The notes: a model not told the origin generated them from the letters alone. Shown: positions 52,701 through 62,071, counted from the first letter of the stretch. The stretch is DNA of 64,000 nt from Cytophaga sp. FL35 (GCF_014349235.1 NZ_JACSOH010000018.1:1-64000); one strand, 5' to 3'. Translations and numbers: made by a program.

Positions 52701-55700
52701 CAATGTCCCATCTTGCTTATACGCTCTCCTAAAACGAACAATTGGTTCCTTCTTTCTTTTTCCTCTTGATCCTTTATCCTTTGGGTAATATCATGAATGG
52801 TTCCGGAGATATGCGTGATTTCCCCATTTTTATCCAATGTCAATCGGGCATCGATTTCAACGTGTTTCTCTATTCCTTTTTCGAGAACAATTCTATACTG
52901 GTAGGGTTTAAAAGTTTTGGTTTTAAATATCTCATCAATGAATTTTTGAAAGGACGCGACATCGTCTGGATGGGTTGTGTCAAAAGCATCGTTGAAATGT
53001 ACCTTTTGATGCATCTCCTTCTTAAAAATTCGATACACATTATCGGACCACTGTACATCATCCGTTTTTACGTTCCAACTCCAATAGCCCAATCCAGCCA
53101 TTTCCTCTGCAAAATTCAATTGCAGGTTTTTTTCCGTTAATTCATGCTCTTTTAGTACCTGTTCCGTAACATCTTGACAGGTGCCCATCATTTCGGTAAA
53201 CTTCCCTTGTATGTCACAAACTACAGTACCTGTGGAGCTTATTGTTTTAATTTTTCCATTCTTAAGCCTAATGCGATAAATCAGTTTTTCATAAACCCCT
53301 GTTTCTCCAGCTTCATCAATTTTACCTTTTACATAGGCATAATCTTCTTTGTGAACGTAGCTGAGATATACCTCGTAGGATAAGGGCTCATCCTTAGGGT
53401 GGTCAAAGATTTCATATAAATGATCTGACCATACAACTTCGTTGGTAAGGGAGTTCCAATGCCAATTTCCCATTTTAGCCATTTTTTCGGCCAGCTGGAG
53501 TTGGTTGTTTTTTTCTTCAAGTTTCAGTTGTTGTAATACAGTGTCTGAGATATCCTGTGTAACACCGGTTAGAAGTATTTCTCCTTCAACCTCCGTTATT
53601 TTGCCCTCTACTTGTAAGGTCTTTATTGCGTTATCCGGACCAAAAATTCTATAACGGAACTTTGGGAATTCCTTGTTTTCAAGAATTTCCATTATAATCC
53701 GTTCAATTTTGGGTATATCTTCCGGGATTACTTTGGAAGTCAATAACTGCATGGTCATAGGTATGCCCAACTCAAAACCAAAGATTCTGTAAAGATTATC
53801 AGACCAAATAAAAATGTCCTTGCTGGCATTCCATTGCCAATGACCCAAATTGGCCATTCTTTCAGCTTCAAGTAAATAGTCGTTTTTTTCTTCTAAATTC
53901 TTTCTGGCAATTATTTTTTCAGTAATGTCCTGAGTGGTACCGGTAACCTCTACTATATCACCAATATTGTTTTCAACAATACTTCCGTTCACCTCTACCC
54001 ACCTAACTTCTGTTCCTTGTTTTAGAATTCTGTAGGAAAACCGATCAAAAACTTTTTCTGTAAATATTCTTTGGGTATGCTCTTGTACTAAAGGAATATC
54101 TTCAGGGTGCACAAAGGCAATGGAGTCCTCAAGGTTCATGGGTGTACCTATTTCCCAACCGAATATTCTATATACATTATCTGACATGGTATATACGCCA
54201 TCATCCGGTGTCCAACGCCAAAAGCCAACATTTCCTACCTGTTCCGCTGCATCCATTAGTTGGTTTTGGGCAATCATTTCTTCTTGCTGGGCCAATCTTT
54301 CGCTAATATCTTGAGCAGTACCCAATATTTCTTTCACTCTCCCTTGCCCATCAACAATTATATCTCCAGCTAGTTCAAAGGTTCTAATGTCTCCATTTGG
54401 TAAGATGATACGATATTGAAACGTGGTGAAAACCTTTGTTTTGAGAAATTCTTCTGTCTTTGATTTAATTAAGGGTACATCATCCGGATGTGAAATTTTG
54501 GCCACCGCAGCCAAATTCATTGGGGAGCCAATTTCCAGCCCCAAAAGACGGTATGCATTGTCTGACCATATGAATTCATCCTTCTCTGGAAACCATTGCC
54601 AAAAACCCAATTGACCAATCTGTTCTCCAAGTTGCATGAGCTGGTTCTTGCGAATAAGCTCTTGTTCCCTTAAAATAGTTTCGGTAACGTCTTGTGTAAC
54701 TCCGTTGATCTGAATCACTTTGCCCGCCTTGTTGGTGACGGTACTTCCAGTGACCTCTACCGTAATAGTAGTTCCATTGTCATGAACTATTCTATGGGTG
54801 AACCTTTCAAAGACACCTTGGGATATGTATTTTTTTATTCGTTGCACTGTTGCTTCACGGTCTTCGGGATGAATGCTATTTATAATAGCCGCTTTATTTA
54901 AAGGTGTGCCCTGCTCATAGCCGTGGATTCGGTAGAGGTTATCTGAGCATTTAATTTGGTCATTTATAACGTCCCATTCCCAGTAGGCCATATTTGCCAA
55001 GGTTTCACCAATATCCAATAGTTGGGTTTTAGAACGAAGTTCAAATTCATTGGCAACTTGTTCAGTGATGTCGTTTACGGTACCTCTAAAGGCTATCGTA
55101 TTGCCATTTATATCTTTTTCTACGTTTACTAAGGCTTCTATATGTCTTACCTTCCCGTCAATTGGCACTGTCCGGTGATGAAATTTTATAGTGCTTTCGT
55201 TGTCATGTGTACCGCTTAGAATGTCATGTGCTTTATACTGGTCATCTGGATGAATTTTTGATAAGTATTGTTCCAAAGTGACTTTTTGATCCATTGGAAT
55301 ACCGTAGATGCGATGGGTATTGTCTGACCACTCTGCAATTCCTGTGATTAAGTCTAACCGATAGAAACCAAAATTGGCAAGTTCTTCTGCATATTTTAGT
55401 TGCTGGTTACCTGTTTCAAGCTCTTGAGACCTTAAAATCTCCTTGGTGATATCTACGGTAATGCCCGTAAGCTTTATGCTCCAGCCGTTTTTATTTGTTA
55501 CAGCTTTGCCTATGACCTTTAAATAGTGAATAGTTCCATCTTGATGGTACGATCTATGGATGAACTCTTGCTTCTTTCCTGTCTTTATGGCCTGTCTGGT
55601 ATGGTCAATAACCGTTTGTCTGTCTTCTGGATGAATTTTCTCCAAAAAGCTTTCATATGTAATTTTGGAACCCAATTCCTCATCGTATAGGCGATATAAG

Positions 55701-56584
55701 GTGTCTGACCATTCTATAGTGTCCTTTTCCAAATCTATGATCCAATGCCCTAGGTTGGCCATTTCCTCTGCAAAACCTAACAATTGATTTTTTTGGGATA
55801 AGTCTTGTTGTTGTGAGAGATTTTCAGTGATGTCTTGGGTGGTTCCCACCATTTCAATGGCTTGCCCTGATGCATTGGAAATGACCTTACCATAGGCCTG
55901 CAAGAACCTTGTTTCTCCTTCATTTGGACAAACCCGGTACATAAACTTGTTGAACTGCTTGGTTTTTAGAAACTCTTTTATGTTGGATGAGAGCATTTCG
56001 CGGTCATCCCTATGAACCTTGCTTAGAATCAACTCGAGGTTGATCCTTGTTCCCATGCCAATACCGTAGGTCTCCCTTAGATTATCCGAACATTTAAAAT
56101 GGTCCTCCGCAATATTCCACTGCCAATATCCAATTTTTGCAATATTTTCGGCCATGTCCCACTGCTCCTTAATTTGCATGAGGTCATGTTCCGTTTGTTT
56201 TTGGCCCGTAACATCCATTAACCCCCCTGATAGGGCCACGCATTCGCCATCCTTAAAAGTAGGATGGCCAAAGGCCCGTACAGTTTTATGATTTCCCTTA
56301 GCCGTTACAATTTGGTTCTCCATTTCAAACGGAGTGCCATTTTTTATGCTCTTTTGATAGGTGGCGTGCTTGAGCTCCAGTTGCTTGGGGTCCGGGAAAA
56401 ATTGATCGCTGGCGCCCAAAAAAGGTTCAAAATCGTGGGGAATCTCAAAAATATCTTTGAGAACGGTGTCCCAATAGGATTCCCCCGTAATTAGATCAAC
56501 GTGGTAAATACCTATTTTAGCGACTTTATTAATATCCGCACGTAAGTCTTTAAGGTCGCTTTCCTGTAGCATCTTCTCTCCCAT
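49778..56584 (-). CDS. Giant soluble multi-PAS sensor histidine kinase
   Basis: A 2268-aa kinase without membrane segments, so cytoplasmic. It has one divergent N-terminal PAS (1-135), a tandem array of 14 PAS/PAC units of about 127 residues each (136-1910), one canonical PAS (1911-2030) and the kinase core. Each unit follows the plan MAKIGHWQW ... WSDNLYRI ... HPEDR ... F.YRI...G ... GT.QDITE and is joined by a short helix (ELxxKNxQL). The HisKA-type phospho-acceptor is His2061 in SHNLRAPV. The N box NLVSNAIKYRSP, G1 DNGLGIDL and G2 GVGLFLTK are intact. The number of copies is exceptional. A single-domain regulator follows after 7 bases. The signals sensed are unknown; no obvious heme or flavin marker was recognised. 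Confidence 0.95.
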   Translation of the reverse strand: MGEKMLQESDLKDLRADINKVAKIGIYHVDLITGESYWDTVLKDIFEIPHDFEPFLGASDQFFPDPKQLELKHATYQKSIKNGTPFEMENQIVTAKGNHKTVRAFGHPTFKDGECVALSGGLMDVTGQKQTEHDLMQIKEQWDMAENIAKIGYWQWNIAEDHFKCSDNLRETYGIGMGTRINLELILSKVHRDDREMLSSNIKEFLKTKQFNKFMYRVCPNEGETRFLQAYGKVISNASGQAIEMVGTTQDITENLSQQQDLSQKNQLLGFAEEMANLGHWIIDLEKDTIEWSDTLYRLYDEELGSKITYESFLEKIHPEDRQTVIDHTRQAIKTGKKQEFIHRSYHQDGTIHYLKVIGKAVTNKNGWSIKLTGITVDITKEILRSQELETGNQQLKYAEELANFGFYRLDLITGIAEWSDNTHRIYGIPMDQKVTLEQYLSKIHPDDQYKAHDILSGTHDNESTIKFHHRTVPIDGKVRHIEALVNVEKDINGNTIAFRGTVNDITEQVANEFELRSKTQLLDIGETLANMAYWEWDVINDQIKCSDNLYRIHGYEQGTPLNKAAIINSIHPEDREATVQRIKKYISQGVFERFTHRIVHDNGTTITVEVTGSTVTNKAGKVIQINGVTQDVTETILREQELIRKNQLMQLGEQIGQLGFWQWFPEKDEFIWSDNAYRLLGLEIGSPMNLAAVAKISHPDDVPLIKSKTEEFLKTKVFTTFQYRIILPNGDIRTFELAGDIIVDGQGRVKEILGTAQDISERLAQQEEMIAQNQLMDAAEQVGNVGFWRWTPDDGVYTMSDNVYRIFGWEIGTPMNLEDSIAFVHPEDIPLVQEHTQRIFTEKVFDRFSYRILKQGTEVRWVEVNGSIVENNIGDIVEVTGTTQDITEKIIARKNLEEKNDYLLEAERMANLGHWQWNASKDIFIWSDNLYRIFGFELGIPMTMQLLTSKVIPEDIPKIERIIMEILENKEFPKFRYRIFGPDNAIKTLQVEGKITEVEGEILLTGVTQDISDTVLQQLKLEEKNNQLQLAEKMAKMGNWHWNSLTNEVVWSDHLYEIFDHPKDEPLSYEVYLSYVHKEDYAYVKGKIDEAGETGVYEKLIYRIRLKNGKIKTISSTGTVVCDIQGKFTEMMGTCQDVTEQVLKEHELTEKNLQLNFAEEMAGLGYWSWNVKTDDVQWSDNVYRIFKKEMHQKVHFNDAFDTTHPDDVASFQKFIDEIFKTKTFKPYQYRIVLEKGIEKHVEIDARLTLDKNGEITHISGTIHDITQRIKDQEEKERRNQLFVLGERISKMGHWRWFPSTNELEWSDNIYRLYNVEIGTPVDIEVMANGIHPEDVSKLYDMMAHCLEQKSFKRWTHRIIHENGFISTIEINGELIFDSKGNITEVIGTGQDVTDRLRTQEELVLKNKQLNNAEKMAKIGHWQWIIGEDNSYWSQNLYEIHGAEIDSEISVEKYLTFVHENDRNKVRDTIEGAVESKIFSPVIYRIVLPNGNTKTMRTIGDVVLNESGEPVKLIGTIQDISEQITKELELEHKNNQLVAAEKMAKIGHWTWKLDADIAYWSENLYAIHGISMDTVITLKKFISCIVEEDREIAQKNIENAIANKIFEEIIYRIKTPNGGIKTLKTVGKVALNEIGEVIEMIGTCQDITDQVFKEQELLEKNRMMAFAEELSGIGYWKWDVINDVIEKSENLLKILDFKPGTLLNFNKYLLRVHPKDMDMVVAKSQQIVRKKTFEKFTHRIIRLDGSERTLELTGEVILNTAGNVIELIGSSNDITERINYEQELKQQNQLLKISEELSGIGHFKWNMLHEKFEISDNLYRILDLDPDTSMDYERYMECLHPEDRELVTLSFYDFLQKRKFEQFTHRIIRKNGTVRTLEVVGEFITDKNGVVEMIGTAQDITERRMAEIKFRGLLESAPDAMIITDRQGNIHFTNKQARLLLRYEPDELIGKPITSLYPNKFKNLHILYATQFLENPSEMYVIQNQELFIFNKRGERIPVQVSFGPVETADGLLISIAVRDITARRNAEQKIIEANKRLKETSKKLNIQNKQLSDFNHITSHNLRAPVSNLNSLLDLYLAEEDPLKREVLFRKFEKVIHHLSDTLETLIETLRIKSETKDNKTKLYFNDALQKTEELLTAQISDSEIKITSDFSHASNITYNQVYLDSIFLNLVSNAIKYRSPDRPSTLEVKSWKEGDKTLISFKDNGLGIDLKKHGAKLFGLNKVFHRHPEAKGVGLFLTKAQIEAMGGSIKVESTVGKGTTFIINLD

Positions 56585-56722
56585 CTAAATTTTTGAATAA
56601 TGGTGGTTCAATCAAATGGTTGGCAATGGTCTGTAGTACAGGTAAATTTAGAAAATATGTGCGTAAACGACTACATTTTAAAGAAAAAGTTGGGTTATGC
56701 GTAGTTTAGATTTGTCTTGTCG

Positions 56723-58750
56723 TTACTTTCTGAGTTCCAATAGCCCGGCTCTTTCCAAAAGGGCTTCTACTTTAGGCTCTTGTCCCCTGAATCTTTTGTA
56801 AAGCTCCATTGGATTTTCTGTTCCGCCCATGGAGAGTACGTTGTCCTTAAATTTGGAGGCAATGGTCTTATTGAAAATTCCATTTTCCTTGAAATAGGCA
56901 AATGCATCTGCATCTAGGACCTCTGCCCATTTATAGCTGTAATATCCTGAAGAATAACCTCCTTGAAATATATGTGAGAAAGCAGTGCTCATGCAGGTTT
57001 CCGGGGTTTCAGGATAAAGTTGCGTTCCTGTAAAAGCTAATGTTTCAAAGGCTTTAACATCTTCAATAGCCGTTGGGTCCTGGGCGTGCCATGCCATATC
57101 CAAGAGTCCAAAACTCAACTGTCTCAAGGTTTGCATCCCTTCTTGGAAGGTAGCGGATTCCTTGATTTTTTGAACCAGTTCCATTGGAATCAACTCCCCG
57201 GTTTCATAATGGTGTGCAAAGAGCTCCAACGCCTCTTTTTCATAGCACCAATTTTCCATTACCTGGCTTGGGAGCTCCACAAAATCCCAATACACTGATG
57301 TTCCGGATAAACTGGGATAGGTGGTATTTGCCAGCATACCGTGTAGCCCATGGCCAAACTCATGAAATAGGGTTGTTACCTCATTAAAAGTAAGTAGGGA
57401 CGGTTTACTGCTGGTTGAACGCGTAAAATTACAAACGTTGCTAATATGGGGACGGATATTCTTGCCGTCTTTTTTATATTGCGATTTATAGGAGGTCATC
57501 CATGCGCCCCCACGCTTCCCTTTTCTAGGGTGAAAATCTGCGTAGAACAAGGATATGAAATTGTCTTTTTGGTCGTAAACTTCATATGTAAGTACCTCCT
57601 CATGATATTTGTCTACATTGTTGACTTCCTTAAACTTTAGGTCAAAGAGTTTTTCTGCTACCTTAAAAACACCGTTAATAACGTTTTCAAGTTTAAAGTA
57701 GGGTTTTAGTATTTCGTCATCCAGATTAAAGAGCTTTTGTTTTAGTTTTTCGGAATAATAACTGGCATCCCATTTTTGTAATTGGTCCAAGCCGTCCAAT
57801 TCTTTGGCGAACTGGGAAAGTTCTTGAAATTCCCGTTCTGCGGCAGGTTTGGCTTTTAAAAGTAGCTCGTTTAAAAATCCTTGAACTTTTTCCGGAGTTT
57901 CTGCCATACGTTCTTCCAGTACAAAATGGGCATGGGTTTCATAACCTAATAATTGTGCTCTTTCATGACGTAATTTGGCAATCTTTAGAACGTTTTCTTG
58001 ATTGTCCAATTCATCATTATGAAACCCTTTGCTTCCAAAGGCTAGGGACAATTCTTTCCGAAGCTCCCGGTTTTTGGCGTATTTCATAAAAGGGATGTAA
58101 CTGGGGTAATCCAAAGTTATCAACCAGCCTTCTTTTTCCTTGGCTTTTGCCAATTGGGCCGCAGCCTCTTTTTCACCTTCCGGCAGCCCTGCTACATCTT
58201 CCTCATTGGTAAGGTGCATTTCATACTTATTGGTTTCGGCAAGAACGTTCTCCCCAAAGGTTAACTTAAGTTTTGATAGTTCCGAATCTATTTCACGAAG
58301 TCTTTTCTTTTTATCCTCTGGTAAATTGGCTCCGTTTCGGCTAAAACTTTTATATTTTTTCTCCAACAAGGTGCTTTCCTCAAGGCTAAGGTCCAAATCT
58401 TCCCTGGCGTCAAAAACATACTTTATACGTTTAAAAAGTCCCTCGTTTAAGGTAATGTCATTACTGAATTCAGAAAGTAGGGGAGAAACCTCTTGGGCAA
58501 TTTTTTGAATTTCCTCATTGGTCTCGGCAGAGTTCAAATTGAAGAAAACACTGGAAATACGATCCAATTGCTGACCGCTAAATTCAAGCGCGACTATGGT
58601 GTTTTCAAAACTAGGCTCCTCCTTATTTTCCGTTATGGCATCAATTTCTGCACGGGCATCTTCCATGGCCTGAAGAAAAGCAGGTTTAAAATGCTCGTTC
58701 TTGATTTTTGAAAATGGGGCTGTATCAAAGGGTTGTAATAAGGGGTTCAT
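56723..58750 (-). CDS. M3-family metallopeptidase (peptidyl-dipeptidase/oligopeptidase)
   Basis: A 675-aa zinc peptidase of the Dcp/oligopeptidase A type that degrades short peptides. The zinc motif is FHEFGHGLHGML (about residues 460-471), with the third ligand Glu in the following WDFVELPSQVMENW. There is no signal peptide, so it is cytoplasmic. The length is normal. It is the last gene of a run purK-purE-EF-hand protein, 15 bases after the EF-hand gene. Confidence 0.96.
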   Translation of the reverse strand: MNPLLQPFDTAPFSKIKNEHFKPAFLQAMEDARAEIDAITENKEEPSFENTIVALEFSGQQLDRISSVFFNLNSAETNEEIQKIAQEVSPLLSEFSNDITLNEGLFKRIKYVFDAREDLDLSLEESTLLEKKYKSFSRNGANLPEDKKKRLREIDSELSKLKLTFGENVLAETNKYEMHLTNEEDVAGLPEGEKEAAAQLAKAKEKEGWLITLDYPSYIPFMKYAKNRELRKELSLAFGSKGFHNDELDNQENVLKIAKLRHERAQLLGYETHAHFVLEERMAETPEKVQGFLNELLLKAKPAAEREFQELSQFAKELDGLDQLQKWDASYYSEKLKQKLFNLDDEILKPYFKLENVINGVFKVAEKLFDLKFKEVNNVDKYHEEVLTYEVYDQKDNFISLFYADFHPRKGKRGGAWMTSYKSQYKKDGKNIRPHISNVCNFTRSTSSKPSLLTFNEVTTLFHEFGHGLHGMLANTTYPSLSGTSVYWDFVELPSQVMENWCYEKEALELFAHHYETGELIPMELVQKIKESATFQEGMQTLRQLSFGLLDMAWHAQDPTAIEDVKAFETLAFTGTQLYPETPETCMSTAFSHIFQGGYSSGYYSYKWAEVLDADAFAYFKENGIFNKTIASKFKDNVLSMGGTENPMELYKRFRGQEPKVEALLERAGLLELRK

Positions 58751-58765
58751 AGCTACTCGTTTTTT

Positions 58766-59167
58766 CTAAATTCGTATTCTATCTGTTTTAGACTTGAGGA
58801 AAGTGGTAAAGGTATCCATTCCTAAAGCGATTCCTGCCATTAGTAAAGATAAAAGGGCTGCGTTTAAAAACGCATTGTTTCTTTCCGGGTCCTTTAAAAG
58901 TTGATTGCGGAGTTCCCTATATTCCGGAGTATATTCAGTTAGGTCTATTTTACCGTTGGAATCAAGGTCCATAGCCTCCATTTGAAGATTTATGTACTGC
59001 GCATTTATAGCTAAAATAAGCAATATCAATGCGTAAAGGGAACAAAACAGCAAACCACTTCTCCAAATGCATTTCCAATAAGGGTTTTGAATATTTCGGC
59101 CCCAAAACAGCAACGCGGCTATGCCCAAAATACTCAACAGAAAGCCAATAAACGAAGGTGTGTTCAT
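58766..59167 (-). CDS. Small membrane protein with an EF-hand
   Basis: A 133-aa protein with about three hydrophobic segments (FIGFLLSILGIAALLF, SGLLFCSLYALILLILAI and LLSLLMAGIALGMDTF). Between them DLDSNGKIDLTEYTPEY is a near-perfect EF-hand calcium loop (D-x-D-x-N-G-x-I-D-x-x-E). The loop lies on one side of the membrane between the second and third segments. The function is unknown; calcium sensing is inferred. It lies 18 bases after purE and 15 bases before the M3 peptidase, so it is in the same transcript. Confidence 0.75.
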   Translation of the reverse strand: MNTPSFIGFLLSILGIAALLFWGRNIQNPYWKCIWRSGLLFCSLYALILLILAINAQYINLQMEAMDLDSNGKIDLTEYTPEYRELRNQLLKDPERNNAFLNAALLSLLMAGIALGMDTFTTFLKSKTDRIRI

Positions 59168-59185
59168 AAATAGGACCGTCGGTTG

Positions 59186-59671
59186 TTATTTTGATAGGCT
59201 TTTAGATCCATCAATCACTTTTTGTTTAAGACCTTCTTTGTAAGCAATAATTCTGTCCAAAATTTCTTGGTTGCTACTTCCTAAAATTTGAGCGGCCAAT
59301 ATTCCGGCATTTTTGGCACCGTTAAGGGCTACAGTTGCCACAGGAACACCTCCGGGCATCTGTAATATGGAAAGTACGGAGTCCCAGCCATCTATTGAAT
59401 TGCTGCTTTTTACAGGCACCCCAATCACCGGTAGGGGAGACATGGATGCAACCATTCCAGGAAGATGTGCCGCGCCACCGGCACCCGCTATAATCACGGA
59501 ATAACCATTGGTGTGGGCGTTTTTACTAAAATCGAAAAGTTTTTCCGGGGTTCTATGAGCAGAGACAATGTCTACATTTACCTCAATCTTTAGTTCTTTT
59601 AAAATATCTATGGCGTCTTGCATTACAGGCAGGTCACTTGTGCTACCCATTACAACGGCTACTTTACTCAT
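59186..59671 (-). CDS. purE: N5-carboxyaminoimidazole ribonucleotide mutase PurE
   Basis: Class I PurE of purine synthesis that moves the carboxylate of N5-CAIR to give CAIR. The motifs GSTSDLPVM, SAHRTPEKL and IIAGAGGAAHLPGM are the substrate-binding loops. The length of 161 aa is normal. Its ATG starts 2 bases after the purK stop, so both enzymes of the step are made together. Confidence 0.97.
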   Translation of the reverse strand: MSKVAVVMGSTSDLPVMQDAIDILKELKIEVNVDIVSAHRTPEKLFDFSKNAHTNGYSVIIAGAGGAAHLPGMVASMSPLPVIGVPVKSSNSIDGWDSVLSILQMPGGVPVATVALNGAKNAGILAAQILGSSNQEILDRIIAYKEGLKQKVIDGSKSLSK

Positions 59672-59673
59672 GT

Positions 59674-60846
59674 TTATTTGCTAATTACTTTGATGGTTTC
59701 CTTTACTTGTTGGGCAATTTGCCGGGCCTTTGAAATATCTTGGTTAACAATGGTAACGTGGCCCATTTTCCTAAATGGTCTGGTTTGTTTTTTCCCATAA
59801 ATATGGGGTGTAACCCCTTCCATGGCCAATATCTCTTCTATATTTTGGTAATGTACATCTCCCGTATGTCCTTCTGCGCCTACCAAGTTGACCATAATAC
59901 CCGCTACCTTACTTTTGGTTTCGCCCAAAGGAAGGTTCAGTATGGCCCGTATGTGCTGTTCAAATTGGTTGGTATAGCTGGCTTCAATACTGTAATGTCC
60001 GCTATTATGAGGTCTGGGAGCCACTTCGTTCACCAAAATTTCATCTGTCTGGGTTTGAAAAAGCTCTACGGCCAAAAGGCCTACGTGCTCAATCTTTTCA
60101 GAGACTTTTAGTGCCACTTCTTGAGCCCTTTCCGCTACATTTTCATCTATTCGTGCGGGGCAGATAACATACTCCACTTGATTGGCCTCTGGATGAAATT
60201 CCATTTCCACTACAGGGTACGTTTTAATTTCTCCGTTGGCACTTCTGCACACAATTACAGCCAATTCATTCTTAAAGTCGATCATCTCCTCGGCAATGCA
60301 CTCACCGGGAGGCAATGCGTCCAAATCCTCCATTTTACGTACCACCTTAACGCCTTGGCCATCGTAACCAAATTGGGCGGCTTTCCATATAAAAGGGAAT
60401 TGAAGCCCGCCATTTTCAATACTATCCTTGATTTCGCTTTTGTAGGCAAATCTGCTAAAATCTGCGGTAGGAATTTGGTTGTCTACATAAAAGAGCTTTT
60501 GCTTTGCCTTATTCTGAATTATTCGTAAAGCCTTGGTAGGAGGGTAGACTGTTTTGCCTTGATCTTCCAGTTTTTCCAAAGCATCAACGTTTACATTTTC
60601 AATCTCAATGGTGAGCACGTCTACATCCGTGGCAAAATCCAGAACGGTCTGGTAATCCATAAGGTCCCCCTGTACAAATTGGTTGCAGGCAATTTTAGAG
60701 GGAGCTTCACTGGAGGCATCCAAGACTTTGGTTCTTATATCAAATTTACGGGTCTCATAAAGCATCATTTTTCCTAATTGCCCACCACCTAGAATTCCTA
60801 GGTTAAAGTTGGATGAAAAATAATTTGGGTTCTCTTTTACTGGCAT
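59674..60846 (-). CDS. purK: N5-carboxyaminoimidazole ribonucleotide synthase PurK
   Basis: ATP-grasp enzyme that carboxylates AIR to N5-CAIR using ATP and bicarbonate. The N-terminal domain has LGILGGGQLGKMMLYET, the grasp domain has WKAAQFGYDGQGVKVV and ELAVIVCRSANGE, and EVAPRPHNSGHYSIEA is conserved near the end. I choose ATG 60846 (MPVKENPN) because a minus-strand TAnnTTTG box lies at 60865-60872 and overlaps the upstream ATG 60867. It leads the purK-purE run and is divergent from hpt-adk. Confidence 0.95.
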   Translation of the reverse strand: MPVKENPNYFSSNFNLGILGGGQLGKMMLYETRKFDIRTKVLDASSEAPSKIACNQFVQGDLMDYQTVLDFATDVDVLTIEIENVNVDALEKLEDQGKTVYPPTKALRIIQNKAKQKLFYVDNQIPTADFSRFAYKSEIKDSIENGGLQFPFIWKAAQFGYDGQGVKVVRKMEDLDALPPGECIAEEMIDFKNELAVIVCRSANGEIKTYPVVEMEFHPEANQVEYVICPARIDENVAERAQEVALKVSEKIEHVGLLAVELFQTQTDEILVNEVAPRPHNSGHYSIEASYTNQFEQHIRAILNLPLGETKSKVAGIMVNLVGAEGHTGDVHYQNIEEILAMEGVTPHIYGKKQTRPFRKMGHVTIVNQDISKARQIAQQVKETIKVISK

Positions 60847-60864
60847 CTTTTCTTTTAATTGCCA

Positions 60865-60872
60865 CAAAAATA
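60865..60872 (-). promoter_or_regulatory. -7 promoter box of purK
   Basis: On the minus strand this reads TATTTTTG, matching TAnnTTTG, 19 bases before ATG 60846. It supports the shorter start of PurK. Confidence 0.45.
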
Positions 60873-60955
60873 CGTGTAATTCCCAAAACCGTCGTCAGGG
60901 TGTTAAAAAAGAGAAATCAAAATGCTATATTTGGCAATTCTCAAAAGTTTTGGCG

Positions 60956-62062
60956 TTGATCAAACTACATGACAAGCATTTTAAACCGTTTTTGAGCGAG
61001 GCCCAGGTTCAGGCCGCGGTAAAGTCCGTTGCAGAAAAGGTAGCGGCAGATTACAAAAACGAGGTACCCTTATTCGTGGGGGTGCTTAACGGCGCTTTTA
61101 TGTTCGTGTCGGATTTTCTAAAACACTACCCCTACGATTGTGAGGTTTCCTTTGTGAAACTGAGTTCCTACCGTGGTCTTACCTCTACCGGAATTGTGCA
61201 GACTTTATTGGATGTATCTGAAGATATTGAGGGTCGTAGCGTAGTTATTTTGGAAGATATCATAGACACCGGTAGAACATTAAAGGAATTGGTGCTGTTG
61301 TTTTCCAATGCAAACGTAAAGGACTTTAAAATTGCCAGTCTTTTTTATAAGTCCGATGTTTATAACGGAGAATACGCCATAGACTATTGGGGCATTGAAA
61401 TACCGGATAAGTTCATTGTAGGTTACGGACTCGATTATATGGAGTTGGGAAGGAACCTCAAGGAAGTCTATCAATTAAACCAAAAGCATATGATCAATCT
61501 CGTTTTGTTCGGGAAACCGGGTGCAGGTAAAGGTACCCAAGCAGAATTTTTAAAGGAAAAGTACAACTTGAAGCATATTTCTACCGGGGATTTGTTCCGT
61601 TACAATATGAAAAACAATACAGAATTGGGTCAATTGGCCAAGTCTTATATAGACAATGGTGATTTGGTTCCCGATGAAGTTACTATTAAAATGTTGGAAG
61701 ATGCCGTTGAAAAAAATGCCGATGCCAGTGGTTTTATTTTTGATGGATTCCCAAGAACTGCTGCACAGGCCGAAGCTTTGGATACCTTTTTAGAAGGAAG
61801 GGATATGAAGGTAAATGCTACTATTGCCCTGGAAGCAAACGATGAGGTCTTGATACAAAGACTTTTGGAAAGAGGTAAAGTAAGTGGTAGGAGCGATGAT
61901 CAAGACGAGTCAAAAATCAGAAACCGTTTTGATGAATACAATCAAAAAACAGCTCCCCTAAAAGATTACTACGAAGCACAGGGCAAATTTCATAGTGTAA
62001 ATGGTATTGGTGCTATAGATGAAATTACCCATCGACTTGGTAAGGTGATCGAGGAACTTTAA
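60956..62062 (+). CDS. adk: Fused hypoxanthine phosphoribosyltransferase and adenylate kinase
   Basis: Two nucleotide enzymes in one chain of 368 aa. Residues about 1-175 are a hypoxanthine phosphoribosyltransferase with the PRPP loop VILEDIIDTGRTLKEL. Residues about 180-368 are an adenylate kinase with P-loop GKPGAGKGTQAEFL, ISTGDLFR, FDGFPRTAAQAEAL and the short lid typical of non-zinc forms. The halves are joined at KHMINLVLFG, where separate Adk proteins usually begin, so the fusion came from adjacent genes. No ATG fits; TTG 60956 gives MIKLHDKHF as in relatives, and TTG 60950 is also possible. Confidence 0.94.
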   Translation: MIKLHDKHFKPFLSEAQVQAAVKSVAEKVAADYKNEVPLFVGVLNGAFMFVSDFLKHYPYDCEVSFVKLSSYRGLTSTGIVQTLLDVSEDIEGRSVVILEDIIDTGRTLKELVLLFSNANVKDFKIASLFYKSDVYNGEYAIDYWGIEIPDKFIVGYGLDYMELGRNLKEVYQLNQKHMINLVLFGKPGAGKGTQAEFLKEKYNLKHISTGDLFRYNMKNNTELGQLAKSYIDNGDLVPDEVTIKMLEDAVEKNADASGFIFDGFPRTAAQAEALDTFLEGRDMKVNATIALEANDEVLIQRLLERGKVSGRSDDQDESKIRNRFDEYNQKTAPLKDYYEAQGKFHSVNGIGAIDEITHRLGKVIEEL

Positions 62063-62071
62063 AGAGAACCC

